Program-made: the position numbers and the translations under genes
Shown here: positions 22,601-34,950 of the stretch, piece by piece
Layout of the letters: each line of letters starts with the position of its first letter
How positions within the stretch are numbered: the stretch's first letter is position 1
Assembly: GCA_935421135.1 (NCBI GenBank)
Contig: OW285189.1
Span: 10,809,072-10,873,071 of the forward strand
DNA length: 64,000 bases
Source: Bugulina stolonifera
Lineage: Eukaryota > Bryozoa > Gymnolaemata > Cheilostomatida > Bugulidae
Reading direction: 5' to 3'
The notes under the pieces: generated by a model
Database searches by the model: none
What the model saw: only the letters and a program-made list of their open reading frames with translations
What the model was told of the DNA's origin: nothing

Positions 22601-25332
22601 CTACATGTATGTACATCGACATTGTACAGCAGTATTCACGCTCCATTAATATTCTTCATGCCGAGAGTTTCGCAACTTAAATGAAAACTATTTTTATTTT
22701 GATTGTGGAATTTATGGGATCTGGGTGCCATCTTTAAATTTTAGAGGTGAACTATTTAATAAAATCTGCGTCTAAATATTGAATACACTTTTATGCATAT
22801 TGCAGGTCTAATACATACAAACAACATGTAATCAGCATATAGCATAGCATTGGTGAGCTGAAAGCTGGTTAGTCAATGTGACACCTACATGTAGGGTCAT
22901 AATGCTCTTGGCCCTTTGCATATGTGCACCATATTGCTTATCTGGCCTGTCAAGATCAGGTACAGCACCTGAGATTAGTTCACCATAGTTGTAGAAAGTC
23001 ATCCTGTGTGCGCAAACAGCAGTATTTATACATCTATATGTATATACTCAATCTGCATACAGCATATTGTTTCATTATTTTACACCTCATCAGTGTAGCG
23101 CAGAGTTGTCCCTGGAAGCGCATCTTGGCAATATTATCATCCATACATGCAATCATGGCGTACTGTTTGGTCTATAATGATATATTATAACTGTAGCAAT
23201 ATATTTGGTAATGTTTTTCCTATCAACATCTACTTTGCACAGAGCTCAATATCTAAATACATGGTATTTTATAGGGTCCACCAATTACCACATAGCCTGC
23301 TATTCCCCTGACTTGCCTGACCATTTACCTTTTTAAGCTGCAAACTAATTTAATGTTTTGCATGTTTGATATTAAAATGATCTGGTATATTAGTTATGTA
23401 CTTTATTGTGATTCTGATATAACAGTTACTTGAGATCATTCAGTAGGTCTAAACCAGGGGTTCCCAACCTGGGGTACATGTACCCCTAGGGGTACATTTC
23501 AGAAATCTAGGGGGTACAAAACAAGTTACCCACTAATTACATTTTTGACAGGGATTTTCAGTTACAAACTATCAATTATGAGTTATCATTATCTATTACT
23601 GGACTGAACTGAACTGAACATCAATAATAGCTCGCTGATGCAAATGAAGTTGAGTTAAACCAGTGTGAAGGCCATAAAACACTCGACCAATGAAAGCTAT
23701 ATTACGTAGTTGTATTTTCCTGTTGTATATGTATTTGTGCCAGTGTCGAGATATCCTTGCGGTATCATAGAACAGTTGGTTGAGTTTCATAAAACAATAA
23801 AACCTTTTTTATAAAACATCTTGAAGCACCATTTTGAAAGAAAGTTTTGCTGCGTTTGGTAGTGCTTGCCCTAACTAGAAATTTGTCCTTCAATTCGGCT
23901 TGAGTGCCGATGTTTAGACGAGTGTCTCTCAGGTAGAAGCGAGTGGAGCTGGTGTCTACTGTCATTAGCTATTCTAATAAAATGATTTCGATACAGATTT
24001 TCACTAAAAGTTGTAAATCAGGAATACCTAAAATTGATAATTTTTCACGATAGCTATCTACATCAGGTAGAATTACATGTACGTTCGTACACAATCTCTG
24101 AACACGTTCAAGTAACTTTAGCTGGCTATCAGTGAGTATTGAATAAATTTCAGGTATACAGTAAGTCGGCACTGGACGAATGTTAGCAACACAAAACAGG
24201 CACAATTTATCACTAAATATAGAGTTATCAATTATAAATAACTGATAAATAAAAATTCCATACCATACTGCATTTATTTACCTGCTTAAGTGACACACTT
24301 TGATGACGTATATATGTAATATTAATCAAATTAAACCAAAGATATCCTTGATAAAACGCAGTTTTACAAAGGGGTACGTTGTTTGCTACAAGACTGCTAA
24401 GGGGTACTTAAGCTAAAAAAGGTTGGGAACCCCTGGTCTAAACAGTACATCTATACATTTATTTACAAAGTCTATTATATAAATTGTTGTTATCCAGGTA
24501 TATTCATACACATAAATATATCCCGTGGGATGATACCAGGCATAATAAATTTTCACAGGTGCCACATTTATGCATGAATAGAAGTTACATCACTGATGTT
24601 TTACTGTTCTTTATGTTGGGTCTAGGGCTTAGGCTATGTATATCAGGACTAGGAGCAGATTTTTTACATCTATAGTTAGTAATGCGAATGGAAAGAGGCT
24701 AGAGTTGTCCTCTCTTTGATCTAGTTTTGGGGGCAGCCCATTAGCAGCATAACCTAACCCCTAAGTGTAAAGTGCACGTATCTTCAAGTCTCCTATGTAA
24801 GATAAGAATGTGCGACTGTTCGAAAAAGACAGTTCGAAACAGGACGTTTCGAAAGTGGACAGTTCAACACAGGACAGTTTGAAACACCTAACCCCAAACC
24901 CCAACCACCAGATTTCAACTAATTCTTATTTTTAATATTATTTTTTTTATTTAATTAATTAAATTAATTAGTTAAAATTAATTATCTGCAGGTTGTGTTC
25001 TTCTAAATGTTATCTATACAGTTTCCAACTGTCCTGTTTCGAACTGTCCGGTTGTGAAACGTCCTGTTTCGAACTGTCTTTTTCAAAATGACCCTTTATC
25101 GCAAGATAAGTACACAATTTTTTGTCTAAGTATTCAAGAGTGGTTTGTGGTATTTTAGTATGACAGAGCGGTGGAAGACTTCCTGCGTCGGACAGGGGGA
25201 AGTAGCAGCAGTCGATCAGGGCGTAGCTCTGACCATAGATATAAGGAGAGCCGAGACGCTTCGGACTCTAGAGAGTACAGGAGGAGGAGCAGGTCTCGAG
25301 AGAGAGACAGACATAGAGGTGATCGCAGGTAG
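13633..25332 (+). CDS. YTHDC1: YTH-domain nuclear m6A reader
   Basis: Fifteen phase-consistent exons give 800 residues: 13633-13645, 14142-14306, 14408-14611, 14860-14994, 15158-15432, 15859-16071, 16951-17124, 17367-17539, 17959-18043, 18462-18610, 20671-21038, 21174-21250, 21715-21780, 22216-22347, 25159-25332. The N-terminal half is Lys/Ser-rich and then acidic. The YTH domain spans about 356-500 ([62 protein letters not shown]). W378, W429 and L440 fall at the positions of the human YTHDC1 cage (W377, W428, L439). The C-terminal part is RGG/Tyr/Pro-rich and ends in an Arg/Ser-Asp tail ([10 protein letters not shown]...). YTHDC1 binds N6-methyladenosine in nuclear RNA and influences splicing and export. 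Domain order and the VEDFLRR tail favour YTHDC1 over YTHDF or YTHDC2. Confidence 0.95.
15480..15567. repeat. Dispersed repeat copy A
   Basis: An ~88-bp stretch (CTGCATACAG...CACCTCATCAGTG...CTTGGCAATA) recurs, diverged, at about 23048-23136 in another intron of the same gene. No ends or coding capacity are recognisable. Confidence 0.6.
16373..16902. repeat. 11-bp minisatellite in YTHDC1 intron 6
   Basis: About 47 head-to-tail copies of an 11-bp unit in two forms, TGTACTGTAGA and TGTGCTGTAGA, mixed irregularly. The array fills most of the intron between exons 15859-16071 and 16951-17124 and stops about 50 bases before the acceptor. Because 11 is not a multiple of 3 and no frame makes a stop on the minus strand, a long spurious open frame of repeated Ser-Thr-His-Leu-Gln-Tyr words appears. 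Confidence 0.95.
17575..17910. repeat. 27-bp minisatellite in YTHDC1 intron 8
   Basis: About twelve copies of a 27-bp unit (ACCACAATACTTCTACATGT core) in the intron between 17539 and 17959. The unit length is a multiple of 3, so three reading frames stay open and produce artefactual repeat proteins. The array ends about 50 bases before the acceptor. Confidence 0.95.
20261..20382 (-). pseudogene. Exon-like island antisense in YTHDC1 intron 10
   Basis: On the minus strand a 122-bp block is preceded by a good acceptor (ACATTTTCAG) and followed by a GTGAGG donor, with only one frame open. It encodes [10 protein letters not shown] near its start and [15 protein letters not shown] at its end. It is clearly more GC-rich than its surroundings. 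I do not recognise the family and no neighbouring exon was found within the intron. It could be an exon of a nested gene, a gene fragment or a transposon piece. Confidence 0.3.
21241..21430. repeat. 25-bp tandem array seeded on a splice donor
   Basis: The end of the exon at 21174-21250 and its donor (AAAGGG|GTGAGTAC) form the first unit of a 25-bp tandem repeat (GTTAAAGGGGTGAGTACAGG core). The array continues for about seven copies into the intron. Most copies keep a consensus-like GTGAGTA donor. Use of any downstream copy would add a multiple of 25 bases, which mostly shifts the reading frame. Confidence 0.9.
23048..23136. repeat. Dispersed repeat copy B
   Basis: A diverged copy of the 15480-15567 stretch, in intron 14 of the YTHDC1 gene. 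Confidence 0.55.
23447..24443. mobile_element. hAT-type DNA transposon, non-autonomous
   Basis: Perfect 16-bp inverted ends CAGGGGTTCCCAACCT lie at 23455 and 24435, bounded by identical 8-bp duplications GTCTAAAC (23447-23454 and 24436-24443). The CAGxGGTTCxCAACC terminus and 8-bp duplication are diagnostic of the hAT superfamily. The 981-bp body has no hAT transposase. On the minus strand at 24205-23765 it carries a stop-interrupted frame resembling the C-terminal end of a LINE reverse transcriptase. The element lies in YTHDC1 intron 14. Confidence 0.88.
23765..24205 (-). pseudogene. LINE reverse-transcriptase C-terminal relic inside the hAT element
   Basis: One minus-strand frame with a single internal stop reads [18 protein letters not shown], then [17 protein letters not shown] and later LRDTRLN and [10 protein letters not shown]. 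The order resembles the region after the catalytic domain in CR1/L2/Jockey-like elements (LT..Q...LE.VQ.R, SY...L..LG..SL..R, R....KNSF). The match is by eye and weak. Confidence 0.35.
24815..25100. mobile_element. MITE with repeated GGACAGTT ends
   Basis: The left arm (from about 24822) has GAAAAAGACAGTTCGAAACA followed by further GGACAGTT words. The right arm (to about 25090) is the complement, with TGTTTCGAACTGTCTTTTTC. The centre is very AT-rich. Each arm repeats the GGACAGTTCGAAACA word. The element sits just upstream of the last YTHDC1 exon. Confidence 0.7.
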
Positions 25333-27067
25333 ACACCATCACTTCCTGTCATCTAGTGTATATACTATAATACTTGTCTTGCTTTGTGACAATATAGTCA
25401 TTACATTACGACTTGAATCATTTATTGTTTTTGTGTGAACACGAACAACTATACTGTAAATAGTAGACCTACTATTGTACTTACACGTAACATCAGATGG
25501 CTTACTCTTCTGGACTGATATTTTAACTTGTACATATATATTGTTGTATTTTAGATTGTAGCCACTATGTTGTACATGATTTGCCTGTATAGTAACTGGA
25601 TCATTTATATAAATGTCATGTAACAGAACCAATTGGAATGTTGTGTTTAGTTACGGCAAATCATTGGATTATATAAAATAGAAGTTTACTGTATATACAT
25701 GAGTACATAGACCATAAATATATTTTAGAATAAACCTGTCATAGGAATGTAGGGCTAGTGATAATTTTCAAAAATTACTATATTGCACAATATTATTATA
25801 TTAAAATTCAGTTTATGTACTATTTTTAAAATAAAGGTAGTTGCTGTGTTTTAAAATAAATTATACTACACTAATATTGAGATGGACTAGTTAAAAAGAG
25901 GATAAATGTACATGTTTTGACATTTTAAACTGCACTTCCTGGTTACAGTGATACCTTGCCAAGCATCTGAGTGCACACCATAGTTGCTAACTATCCATTA
26001 CCTTGTTACTAAAATTATTTTTGCCCATAGAAATGGTTGAACTGCCAATATACATGTACATGTACAAGTAGTTGTGTGGAATGCAATCATTAATGATAGA
26101 CAGTAGTGGCAGAATATATTCTATCTAAGGTCTCTTACTCCAGACACAGGACAGTAATCATTCAGTCTCTTTGCTTGATAACGGCAGCAAGTTGCCAACA
26201 GCCAACTAACGGGGCATAGGGAGACTATCAATTGGCAGCATATACAGTACAAAAGTACAACATAATAATAATGCAATCAGCAGCTGCATACATCTATATT
26301 GGGTTCATGAACCAATTCTATGAAAAGGACTTGTAATTATTAGGATTTCTAAGCATGATGTATAATTCATTACATTGTATATCAGTATTGTAATTACATG
26401 ACAGCACTGTAGTACTATCATTCATCTAATATTACTGTAAAGTTTTAAATATAGGAACAACGCTGTACTATAATACGTAGCATGTTATTATTCTATAGTC
26501 AACCCAAATCCACTTGGGTCCCCAACAATTAGGGCCAATAGGACTACTATTATAAACAACTAGGGGCTTGCATAATTGTGCAATGTATAATATGTACATG
26601 TACTTGATGTAACAGTATAGCATAGCACAACAACTTCTGTAATGGCAATGCTTGTGATCACCAAAATACTCTTCTGTTCTTCTAAACGCTATTTCCATTT
26701 TGCAACACTAAGTTCATTAAACAGTCTGTGCTGTACTAATTATAGTACAGCTTTGATTCTGTGGTCTCAATATTGCAAGCCTACACCCATATAAGGCCAT
26801 ACCTACTTGTAGGGAGATACGAAATAGCGATGAATTACAGTAGCTCTTTGATTTATCATTATTTTGTGGTATTATGTTGTCTTGATAGTTATAACATAGC
26901 TGACATACTGATGGTCAGTGTACTGGCAAAATGCTGGTATTTAATATTGCAGTACTTGGATTGTCACTTGAGCTCCAAGGTAACTGATATAGTAGTGCTA
27001 GTAGTGCATGACTGATGGTCATGTAAGATATTAGCTCAGAACCAATGATATTCTGTAGTTATCAGCA
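25333..27067. other. Intergenic, includes YTHDC1 3' untranslated region
   Basis: No gene is seen. AATAAA words near 25729 and 25832 are candidates for YTHDC1 polyadenylation. The rest is AT-rich unique sequence. Confidence 0.45.
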
Positions 27068-27844
27068 ATGGTGGCTTATTTCTTCTGCGCTGTGCTACTG
27101 GTTAGCATAGTAGTCCGTACCAGTTCTACTTGTGGTATAAAAGAACATCTATTCAATCTAGAGGAACTTCCAACAACGACAACAAGAACTATAACGTTTG
27201 TGTCGTCAAGACATACTCTTGTACTGAGGTGTCAAGGAGAGGCCATAGAACGGAAACAATGGAGTACAAGCGATCTTTTAACTGGACTGTCGTCTGTAAG
27301 ACAATCTGTAGAGGGTGATCTGATACTTCAGCTGACATGTGAACCAGATAACTGCAAACCAGTTAAATTAGTCTGCAGCGGACATCAGAAAGATACAGGA
27401 AATCTATTAGAGGTGCACATCAAACTTATTCCACAATGTGCTGACGTAAGCCAAATTAGCAACGAATTTGAATATATGCGCGTCGAGACTTCAAGCTTGA
27501 CGAATGCCACTGCAGCTGTCACCACAGAGACTGTATCATGGAGAATATCGGACATGAATTATTTTGGTGTAGTACTCGGTTTTTCCGTCTGCTTCCTTCT
27601 TGCTCTTATAAGTGCTCTAATAGTTTGTCTTCAAAAACACTGTAACATACGAAAGTGGTCTAAACTGTGCGGTAGCAGTTGTATGACCTATAACCCACCT
27701 AGCAATCAGGAGGATTACGATGGTCAAAGGACGAATAGAATGAGTGGGAGTGGCAGAACTATACCAATGCTAGGTTTTGCTAACAGAGGTCGGGGTGGAG
27801 GCCCACAGAATCAGAAAGCTGGTATGCCACTCCATGAAATATAG
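27068..27844 (+). CDS. Single-exon type I membrane protein, family unknown
   Basis: A 258-residue open frame with no visible intron. Residues 1-20 form a typical signal peptide (MVAYFFCAVLLVSIVVRTSS). The ectodomain to about residue 164 has several cysteines (C22, C55, C91, C96, C103, C124) and one N-glycosylation site (N136). It may be a small disulphide-bonded domain. A single transmembrane helix follows at about 165-187 (FGVVLGFSVCFLLALISALI). The cytosolic tail contains basic and cysteine residues, then a Gly/Arg patch, and ends MPLHEI. I do not recognise the family. It lies between YTHDC1 and syntaxin-18 on the same strand, 1.7 kb after the former. Confidence 0.7.
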   Translation: MVAYFFCAVLLVSIVVRTSSTCGIKEHLFNLEELPTTTTRTITFVSSRHTLVLRCQGEAIERKQWSTSDLLTGLSSVRQSVEGDLILQLTCEPDNCKPVKLVCSGHQKDTGNLLEVHIKLIPQCADVSQISNEFEYMRVETSSLTNATAAVTTETVSWRISDMNYFGVVLGFSVCFLLALISALIVCLQKHCNIRKWSKLCGSSCMTYNPPSNQEDYDGQRTNRMSGSGRTIPMLGFANRGRGGGPQNQKAGMPLHEI

Positions 27845-30208
27845 AAGATGGATATTACAGTACTACGTAATGTACTGACACAATCATATTCATGCATCAT
27901 GTAGATAGAGACAGCATCATAGTTTCTGAAGAGAACAGATACATGTAGATGGTAGTAGCCTACATGGGATTGTTCTAGAGAAACATGATTCCACCAACTA
28001 TTCCATATAGGCCACATACATATATGTCATTAAATAATACATGTACATTCAACGTCAACACGTGTGTATTTCTCATCCAGTAGAGCTTGGGGGAAGGACA
28101 AAGTATTCTGCTGAGAATTTGCTGCGGAGGGGAGATAACACCCATCAATGTACACTAACAATTATTATCTTTTGTAAACAGGGGAATTCAAAGGTTTTTT
28201 GGACAAGATCCTGTATTACACATAGTTGTACTATTATATCACCTTATCATGCGACCAAAATAAGCATATTATGGTAACCAGCATTCATTTTCTAATAATA
28301 TTATTCTCCACTTGACTTGGACATTCATCATAGATATACAAGTAGCAGTGAGTTGATTCACTGACAGTGACATAGTTTGTTTATTGTTACAGTATTCTCT
28401 GTAAACCTTGTACTGCAGTTCATACCTTGGTCGTGTCTAATATCGAACAATGAAGTTTAGCATTGGGATTTTTGTCGTGTAGTACCTTTTTGTAAGGGTT
28501 GCCTTTCACTCAGATGGTCCTGCTTATTCATGTTGATGTCAAACCAATGGGCCTTCCAGCAGAATGTATTATAAAAGCAATGAGAGCCCAGTCATGAAAC
28601 CTAGTGGGGGGAGGGGTCCATCCACGCAAAAAAACCAGGCTTCAATTACTACATGTCTGCACTAGGAATAGCCAGTTGTCTGCACTAGTGGTGTTAGGTG
28701 TGTAGATGATTCAGTAATCGTCATGCTACCAGCACAAGAAGTAGAGCTGGCATAATATAATCTTTCAACACTAGAAATGGCACTGCTAACATGCTGCTTT
28801 TGAAAACATTGCCCACATACATGTATATGTGGGCCACTGGGTAGAGGATGCAATGTTTATTGTAGCTAGTTACTATGCATTTCATGATGTTATTGACATA
28901 TAATATAATCATGATAATCATTGTTGTATTGCATAGCATAACATTTGAACATATGCATGTACATGTACATTATTACAGCAGAATACAGGGTTTTCAGTAG
29001 TAGTTATCTTCTTTCTTGTAATGTTGAAAAGACAACTCATAAATAGAAGAAAAAATTTGGTGTTAATATAAGGTAGTTATAATAATACAACTACAAATCC
29101 TTGATTTAATGCAGATGCAGAAGAATTTAAAAAGACTGTTTCTTTCTTTTTAGTATGAATATCTTCAATGCAACTATAATCTGATGCGGTCTTTTCTGTT
29201 GGTTTATTACACGTAGAATAGATAGAATGGTGACTGTTGGGTTTACCTTAGTGGTTTTTTGTTTGAGAATGGTGATTATTACAATAGAGATTCATATACT
29301 ACATACATGTCCAAGACATGAACTTACCAGTTTTTATGTCCCATTATTATTAATCCCAGGAAAGAAAGGTAAGCTTTGAAGAGAGCAGCATTTTTTCTAA
29401 TTTTGTGGTAAAGAAAGAGTCTGTTCTCAGCATGGCAAATGGCTATGTGGTGCATGAGTATTTTATAAGATTGGATACTCTTTCTAATGCCACCATTGAG
29501 CTTTACAGGAATCCGGATCTCTAATATGGAAGCTCAGAGCTTCAACTTCCTAGACTACGGCTGAGCCCTTCAATGTGTAGGGACCCTACTACATATTGTG
29601 CTGCATTACAAAATATATAATAAATATTTTATACTATCATCTCCATCATGCAACTTCTTAAATCTGAAGCTGATTACACTGATCAAAATCTTCAGGCTTT
29701 TCATTTCTGGTTACTGGATGCACAGTATGGTGCATGGCATGCCTGTAGCTGTAGGTGTAGTGTATGGGGTGGTATATACAGACATGTTGAATGATGTATC
29801 CCACTACAGAATTTGACTACGAAGTTCAACTGTAGGGGTTGTCCTTCCTACGTTTCGTATACACCGTTTTCTAGCAGAACACTTTTGCGAAATCTATATT
29901 AAGTCCCTTAAAAAGTTCCGTATAGTTTTGTTTATCTTTGATAATAAACATGACAGAAAAACGGCATCAAAATGTATGTATCGTGAGACTTTATTGGTGG
30001 TTTGTATCAAGGTCGTGTATGGTTGGACGTGGAGAGAGTGGTTTCGCTTTAATAGATTTGTTTGGGAAAAATAACTAATCCGTAGACAGTAATAAGTGTA
30101 AGGATATTAAAATTAAAAATTGGCACGATTATACGAGAATAATCGCATTTACTATATTAAAAGGGGATCATACTTTCTTTAATCACATATATAAAGCAAT
30201 TTGGCAGC
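27845..30208. other. Intergenic, no gene seen
   Basis: AT-rich unique sequence of about 2.4 kb with no supported exon. A TATATAAAGC word lies about 20 bases before the syntaxin-18 start codon (near 30188); given the short distance to the ATG it may be chance. Confidence 0.4.
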
Positions 30209-33200
30209 ATGGCAGACATTACAGGCATATTTAAATCGACAGTGAAAATGTTGAAGGTTCGTCACAAAGATCTTTCTTCAATTAAAAAAAGTAGTGGTCA
30301 CGGGGATGATTCTACAAACACTGACCAAAGCAGTGAAAATGGCAGTAGAAAATTGAACAGTAAGCAAGCTCTTAATGGAACTAGGAAAGATAGCCAATTC
30401 GCTAAAAGAGCAAGAGCCATTGTAAGTACAGTTACAGTAGGGAGAAAGGTAGAAAACCGTAAAATAAAATGATGATTGATGATGATAATAATAATAATTA
30501 TTATTATTTTTCCAAATTAAAATTGTGTACCCAGGTAGGCTAATTACTAAGAATTATCCTTGACCATAAAATTTGAATTTATAACTGGAATTACTGGACC
30601 CTCTCCCTCTTTTCACTCATTCACTCCGCCCATTTAGTTATTATATGCTTAGGTCCCTAAACCATTTTTTTATTACAAGGGTAAAGTTTTGGCTCGGTGA
30701 ATTATCACATTTCTGTTATAAGAAGCTATTTGCAGATGCAGTGCTATCTTTTTATTCACAATATTAGGAATGTTGCAGAGAAAAGAAAATGTTATCAAAT
30801 CCTAACTTTGGTTAACGATTTGCGCCTACACTTATGTTCAGATTAATTGTTATGTTTACTTTATTTTGCTTAGAATTGTTCTTATTTTTAGGTAGAAAAC
30901 ATTACGAGTCTGAGGATGTTTTTGGTGAAAAATAGAAAAGCTTACATGGCCGCGTCCAGGTGAGAGAGTTGATTGCAAGTGTAGACCTAAGATCTGCTAC
31001 ACTGCATGCTATATTTGTTGCATCGGATGCTTGCATATTTTTGTTTCGAATAAACGTGCCCAAAATACTTTATACTGATTATATCAATTTTCTCTTTCAT
31101 TAGCGCCATCCCATTGACTGGTGGAGGTTCTAAACTTTCAGAGGAAGAAAGAGATAAGATAGATGCTGATGCAATGAGTTACATCAAACTATGTAATGAA
31201 ACACTGGCTAAATATAAAGCTGAAGGTATTTGTTAATATTAGATGCTACTTGAACAGATAGTGCCATCCTTGTTGCTATGATTTCATATAACTTGTATAC
31301 AATATAAGGTCTAATACATGCGGCAGTAACCTACTCTTGAACCAACTTCCAGGTTTAGGTGTTTCTTAGACCTATACACGTACATCGTAGACGTGAAATT
31401 AGTTCTGTTGGTTATAAAAAGATAGAAGTGGGAGCAGATATGGGTATAGAACTTTTCTGGCTGGAGTTTCACATCTTTCCCTCCATTAACTGTGGCCTAT
31501 TTCGGCTACGCCTACTGGTCTTATTGTGTAATAGATATATTTTATGAAACTAACACTGTCAATTTATGTTATATATTTACAGTACTACATGTTCATGTGT
31601 CTCCACAACAGAAGGAACATCAGATGTTGGCAATATCTATGGTAGAAGAATACTTGAAAGGTCTGTATTGTCTGCTTAATGACATCATCTGGTCCAAGTT
31701 GTTACTTATTTAGTGTGATATCAATATTGGAATGTCATATGATACACAATGTAAACACATCTGCCAATTAAATAATTAATTGGTATGCTAATTGGTAGAC
31801 TTATAGTCGAAAATTATCTTATAAATTTGTATTTTTCAGCGGTTTGTGAACTTTATTCTGAGCAAAGAGCTATTCGAGTCAAGAGAACAGTTGATCGCCA
31901 AAAGATGTAAATAATTTTATCCAATCTATAGAACATATTTTAGTGTACTCTACGCTTTATGTTGATATGTTTCTCCTGTTACAGTATCATTATTTAAAAG
32001 GATGGTTTATTGTTAGGTCTGCTGTACTTAAGCAGCCGCACAGAAGAGCAATACTAAAGTACACAATGTATGTTATTTAGTGACGGTCATGTGTTAGTGT
32101 AGCTATTCAGTCTTACTGATTCTTCTACTTTATTGCTAGTTTAGTTATTGTCGTATATCGATATTCTATTTGCATCAGTAGCGTAATAATCTGTATTTTA
32201 CATAATATGTTATAGGAGTAGACTCGAGTTGCCGCCTGTAGGTGGAACACAGCACAATGACCTTATCACAGTACCCAGCGTAGATCCTAAGGCTAAGTCA
32301 GAAATACCACCAGCAACTATTCAGTCAACTGCAGCAGGTAGATGCATCTATACTCAAACATAAATGTATTTTATCTCCAATATATTCATGAAAACTTACT
32401 GCCTGCTAGCCCTTGAGCTGTCAGCTTACAAAACATTTTTATCTCAAAATGTTTCTAACTATTCTTGATTTTGAGCCTCGACTACACTAGAGTCGACGAA
32501 ACTTTATTCTAGTGCAAATTGGTGTGCCGTCTGTTTAACTATGTAAAGACCAATGTGTTGGTCTTTCTAGTGCAAATTGGTGGATACATACCCTATAGAG
32601 TATAGACCCAACAAACCAATAATAATCTAATGTTGAGTGTCATATCACGAATAATAGGATACGGTGTCATTGCAAAACATCAAGGCATAATATTTGAACC
32701 TGCTGTTATGCTACAACACAATACCCAATATTGAGCCTGACATCGCTGTTGCACACATTTCATGCATCATGGTACTTCATGTAACTGTGCTGTGTATGGT
32801 CTACATGGATAGACCACTTCTGTTGACAAATGATTAGCATACTTCGATAGACAATTTAGGTATATTATATGATATATTATGTGGTATAAGTATTTGTTTT
32901 ATAGCACTGGATGACTTTGGAGCTGACCCTACTTCCAACTTGGAGGTGACAAGTGAAGAAGCACAGTTGGTATGTATGTCTCCCTTACTTTACATATTAT
33001 TATGGTGCACAGATTTTTTACTCGCCACCAAATGAGTTTCATATCTGGGGTCAGAGCTCCTTCACCGACCTTCCCTGGATTGTCCTCTCAGACTAAATTG
33101 TGTCACCTATTTGGAGCCCTTTAGCCTTGACCAAAGACTACATTATAGAACTTTGATAGCCTTTGACTTTTCTATAGTATTGATCCATTGAACATGGATT

Positions 33201-34851
33201 ATGCCTATTTAGAGTTATGGTTCATTATTTGATGGGAAGACAAGTCTTAGGTGTGTATGTCAAATATATGTATGTTTGTACAAGTTTTGTCTTATGTACT
33301 GCACTGCATGGGTTATGAGTTATGATTTGAAGTGTTCCTCTCCCAATACATGGACATTTATTAGCTATTGATTAGGAAATGGAGTTGTTCTCTCTTTAAA
33401 AGAGAGGACAACTCCTATTGTGAATGGCTATGCTAGTGATTAGTAACATTGGCTATGGTCTACTTGTTATAGTTCCAACAAGAAAATGAACAGCTGTATA
33501 ACGAAATGAACAGCACTATGGAGGAAGTGAGGTAACTGACTCTTATATTACCTTGTTGTCATAGTTTTACCCTAAATATACAAAATTATTTTTACATTCA
33601 TAACTAAGAACAATCAGTTTTACTGCCTGATCATTTGCCACGTTTTGTGCTTCAATATTTATAATTGCATAAATTTATTGTTTTATTTGCGAAACGTTAT
33701 GCTTGTGGATAATACATGCAATTATTAATCAATGAAATATTTCTCAATTTGTAGGCAGATAGAAGGAAAGGTTGTGGAGATTTCTAAGCTCCAAGCAATA
33801 TTTACAGAAAAAGTCCTTGAACAGGTTTGTTATAACATCAATATTGTGTGGTTTTTACACAAGTTAGTGTATTTGAGTCTTACCCTAGTAGTGTAATGTA
33901 CTGTACATTATGTTCAAAAGCCATTGTTTACATGTACAGGCACCGTGGGGCTATAATAATGGAGTATTGAGGGGACTACTCCTCTTATACCAATGTACAT
34001 ACATTCCAGTACTTAGGACTCTGACACTAGGGTAACAGAAACGTTATGTTACGGACTATTATTATAATTCGTGTAGCGTACATGAAATTACTGCAAAGTG
34101 TTTAATATATGGCACAGTGCAGCAGATTATATAATCGGTAGTGGTAAATGACGTCAGCGTGACGTGAAAATTAAATGGGGTGAGAGAAAAAGAGGACAAC
34201 TCCAACTAGGGTTACTAACGTTAGAAATCAAACTCTTGTTTACCCTAGCTCCTCCTTAGTACAGGTATTCTAACGTTAGTTGGAGTTGTCTTCACGCTTT
34301 CACTGTTATATAATATATACGTACATGTATTTTATTTGTATCTCACAGGAGGCAGATATCAGTAGAATAGGAGATGTCATGGTCCACTCTACAGAGAATG
34401 TAGTACAGGGTAATGATGATATCCGTGAGGTAGGTTATACTGTACGCTTGTGTTATATTGCATATTTATCATTGTGTGAATTTTTATAATGATGGAATAA
34501 ACTGTTTATAAGCTATTTGTAATGTAAAGTTATCCTCTCCTGGTTTATTCCCCCTAATTGAGAAAGCACAACTCCTGTTATAATCATCAGAGTACATAAT
34601 AGTACATTGTTTTGGGTTAAGTATGATTGGAGTTATCTTTTCATTGTTTCAGTAACTGGTTTATTCACTACCCTAACCTGTTAATATTTTATCTTTGTTT
34701 CAGATTTAAGACTGTTCTAGTTGTAATACTATGCACATTTTATTTTCTATTTTAGGCAATGAAGAATAATGCAGGCATGAGAGTATGGATTATCTTTGGG
34801 ATATGTGTGTTATCATTTACTTTACTCTTCCTGGATTGGTATAATGACTAA
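30209..34851 (+). CDS. STX18: Syntaxin-18, ER Qa-SNARE
   Basis: Eleven phase-consistent exons give 346 residues: 30209-30421, 30892-30959, 31104-31225, 31583-31660, 31840-31906, 32216-32337, 32905-32969, 33473-33531, 33755-33824, 34349-34429, 34756-34851. It starts MADITGIFK. Conserved blocks are [39 protein letters not shown] and [14 protein letters not shown], followed by the C-terminal anchor [20 protein letters not shown]. The SNARE helix is at about 255-314, with Q288 as the likely zero-layer glutamine. The tail anchor is at about 325-341. Syntaxin-18 is the ER Qa-SNARE acting with the NRZ tether in Golgi-to-ER vesicle fusion. Human STX18 is of similar length and domain order. Intron 9 holds a MITE. 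Confidence 0.95.
33381..33415. repeat. Short foldback word
   Basis: GGAGTTGTTCTCTCTTT is followed at once by AAAAGAGAGGACAACTCC, a near-perfect hairpin in a syntaxin-18 intron. The GGAGTTGTC half recurs at many places in the window. Confidence 0.7.
34136..34304. mobile_element. Foldback MITE, right end truncated
   Basis: It begins CGGTAGTGGTAAATGACGTC and carries GGACAACTCCAACTA. The complementary arm (TTGGAGTTGTCTTCACGC) then stops about 44 bases before the syntaxin-18 exon at 34349. It belongs to the same family as the copy at 4716-4964, which has both full arms. Confidence 0.7.
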
Positions 34852-34944
34852 TTACATCAGTTGACAATGTACAAAAAAGCATTTTAGAATATAAAAATAG
34901 AATTATCCTTTACTCTACATTATATTTATAACAAATGGTGCTAT

Positions 34945-34950
34945 AATAAA
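34945..34950 (+). terminator. Polyadenylation signal of syntaxin-18
   Basis: AATAAA 94 bases after the stop codon, before the convergent gene whose stop is at 35234. Confidence 0.5.

Noticed and set aside
33957..34135. Possible extra syntaxin-18 exon before the MITE
   Set aside because: The exons at 33755-33824 and 34349-34429 already join in phase and match the continuous SNARE motif.
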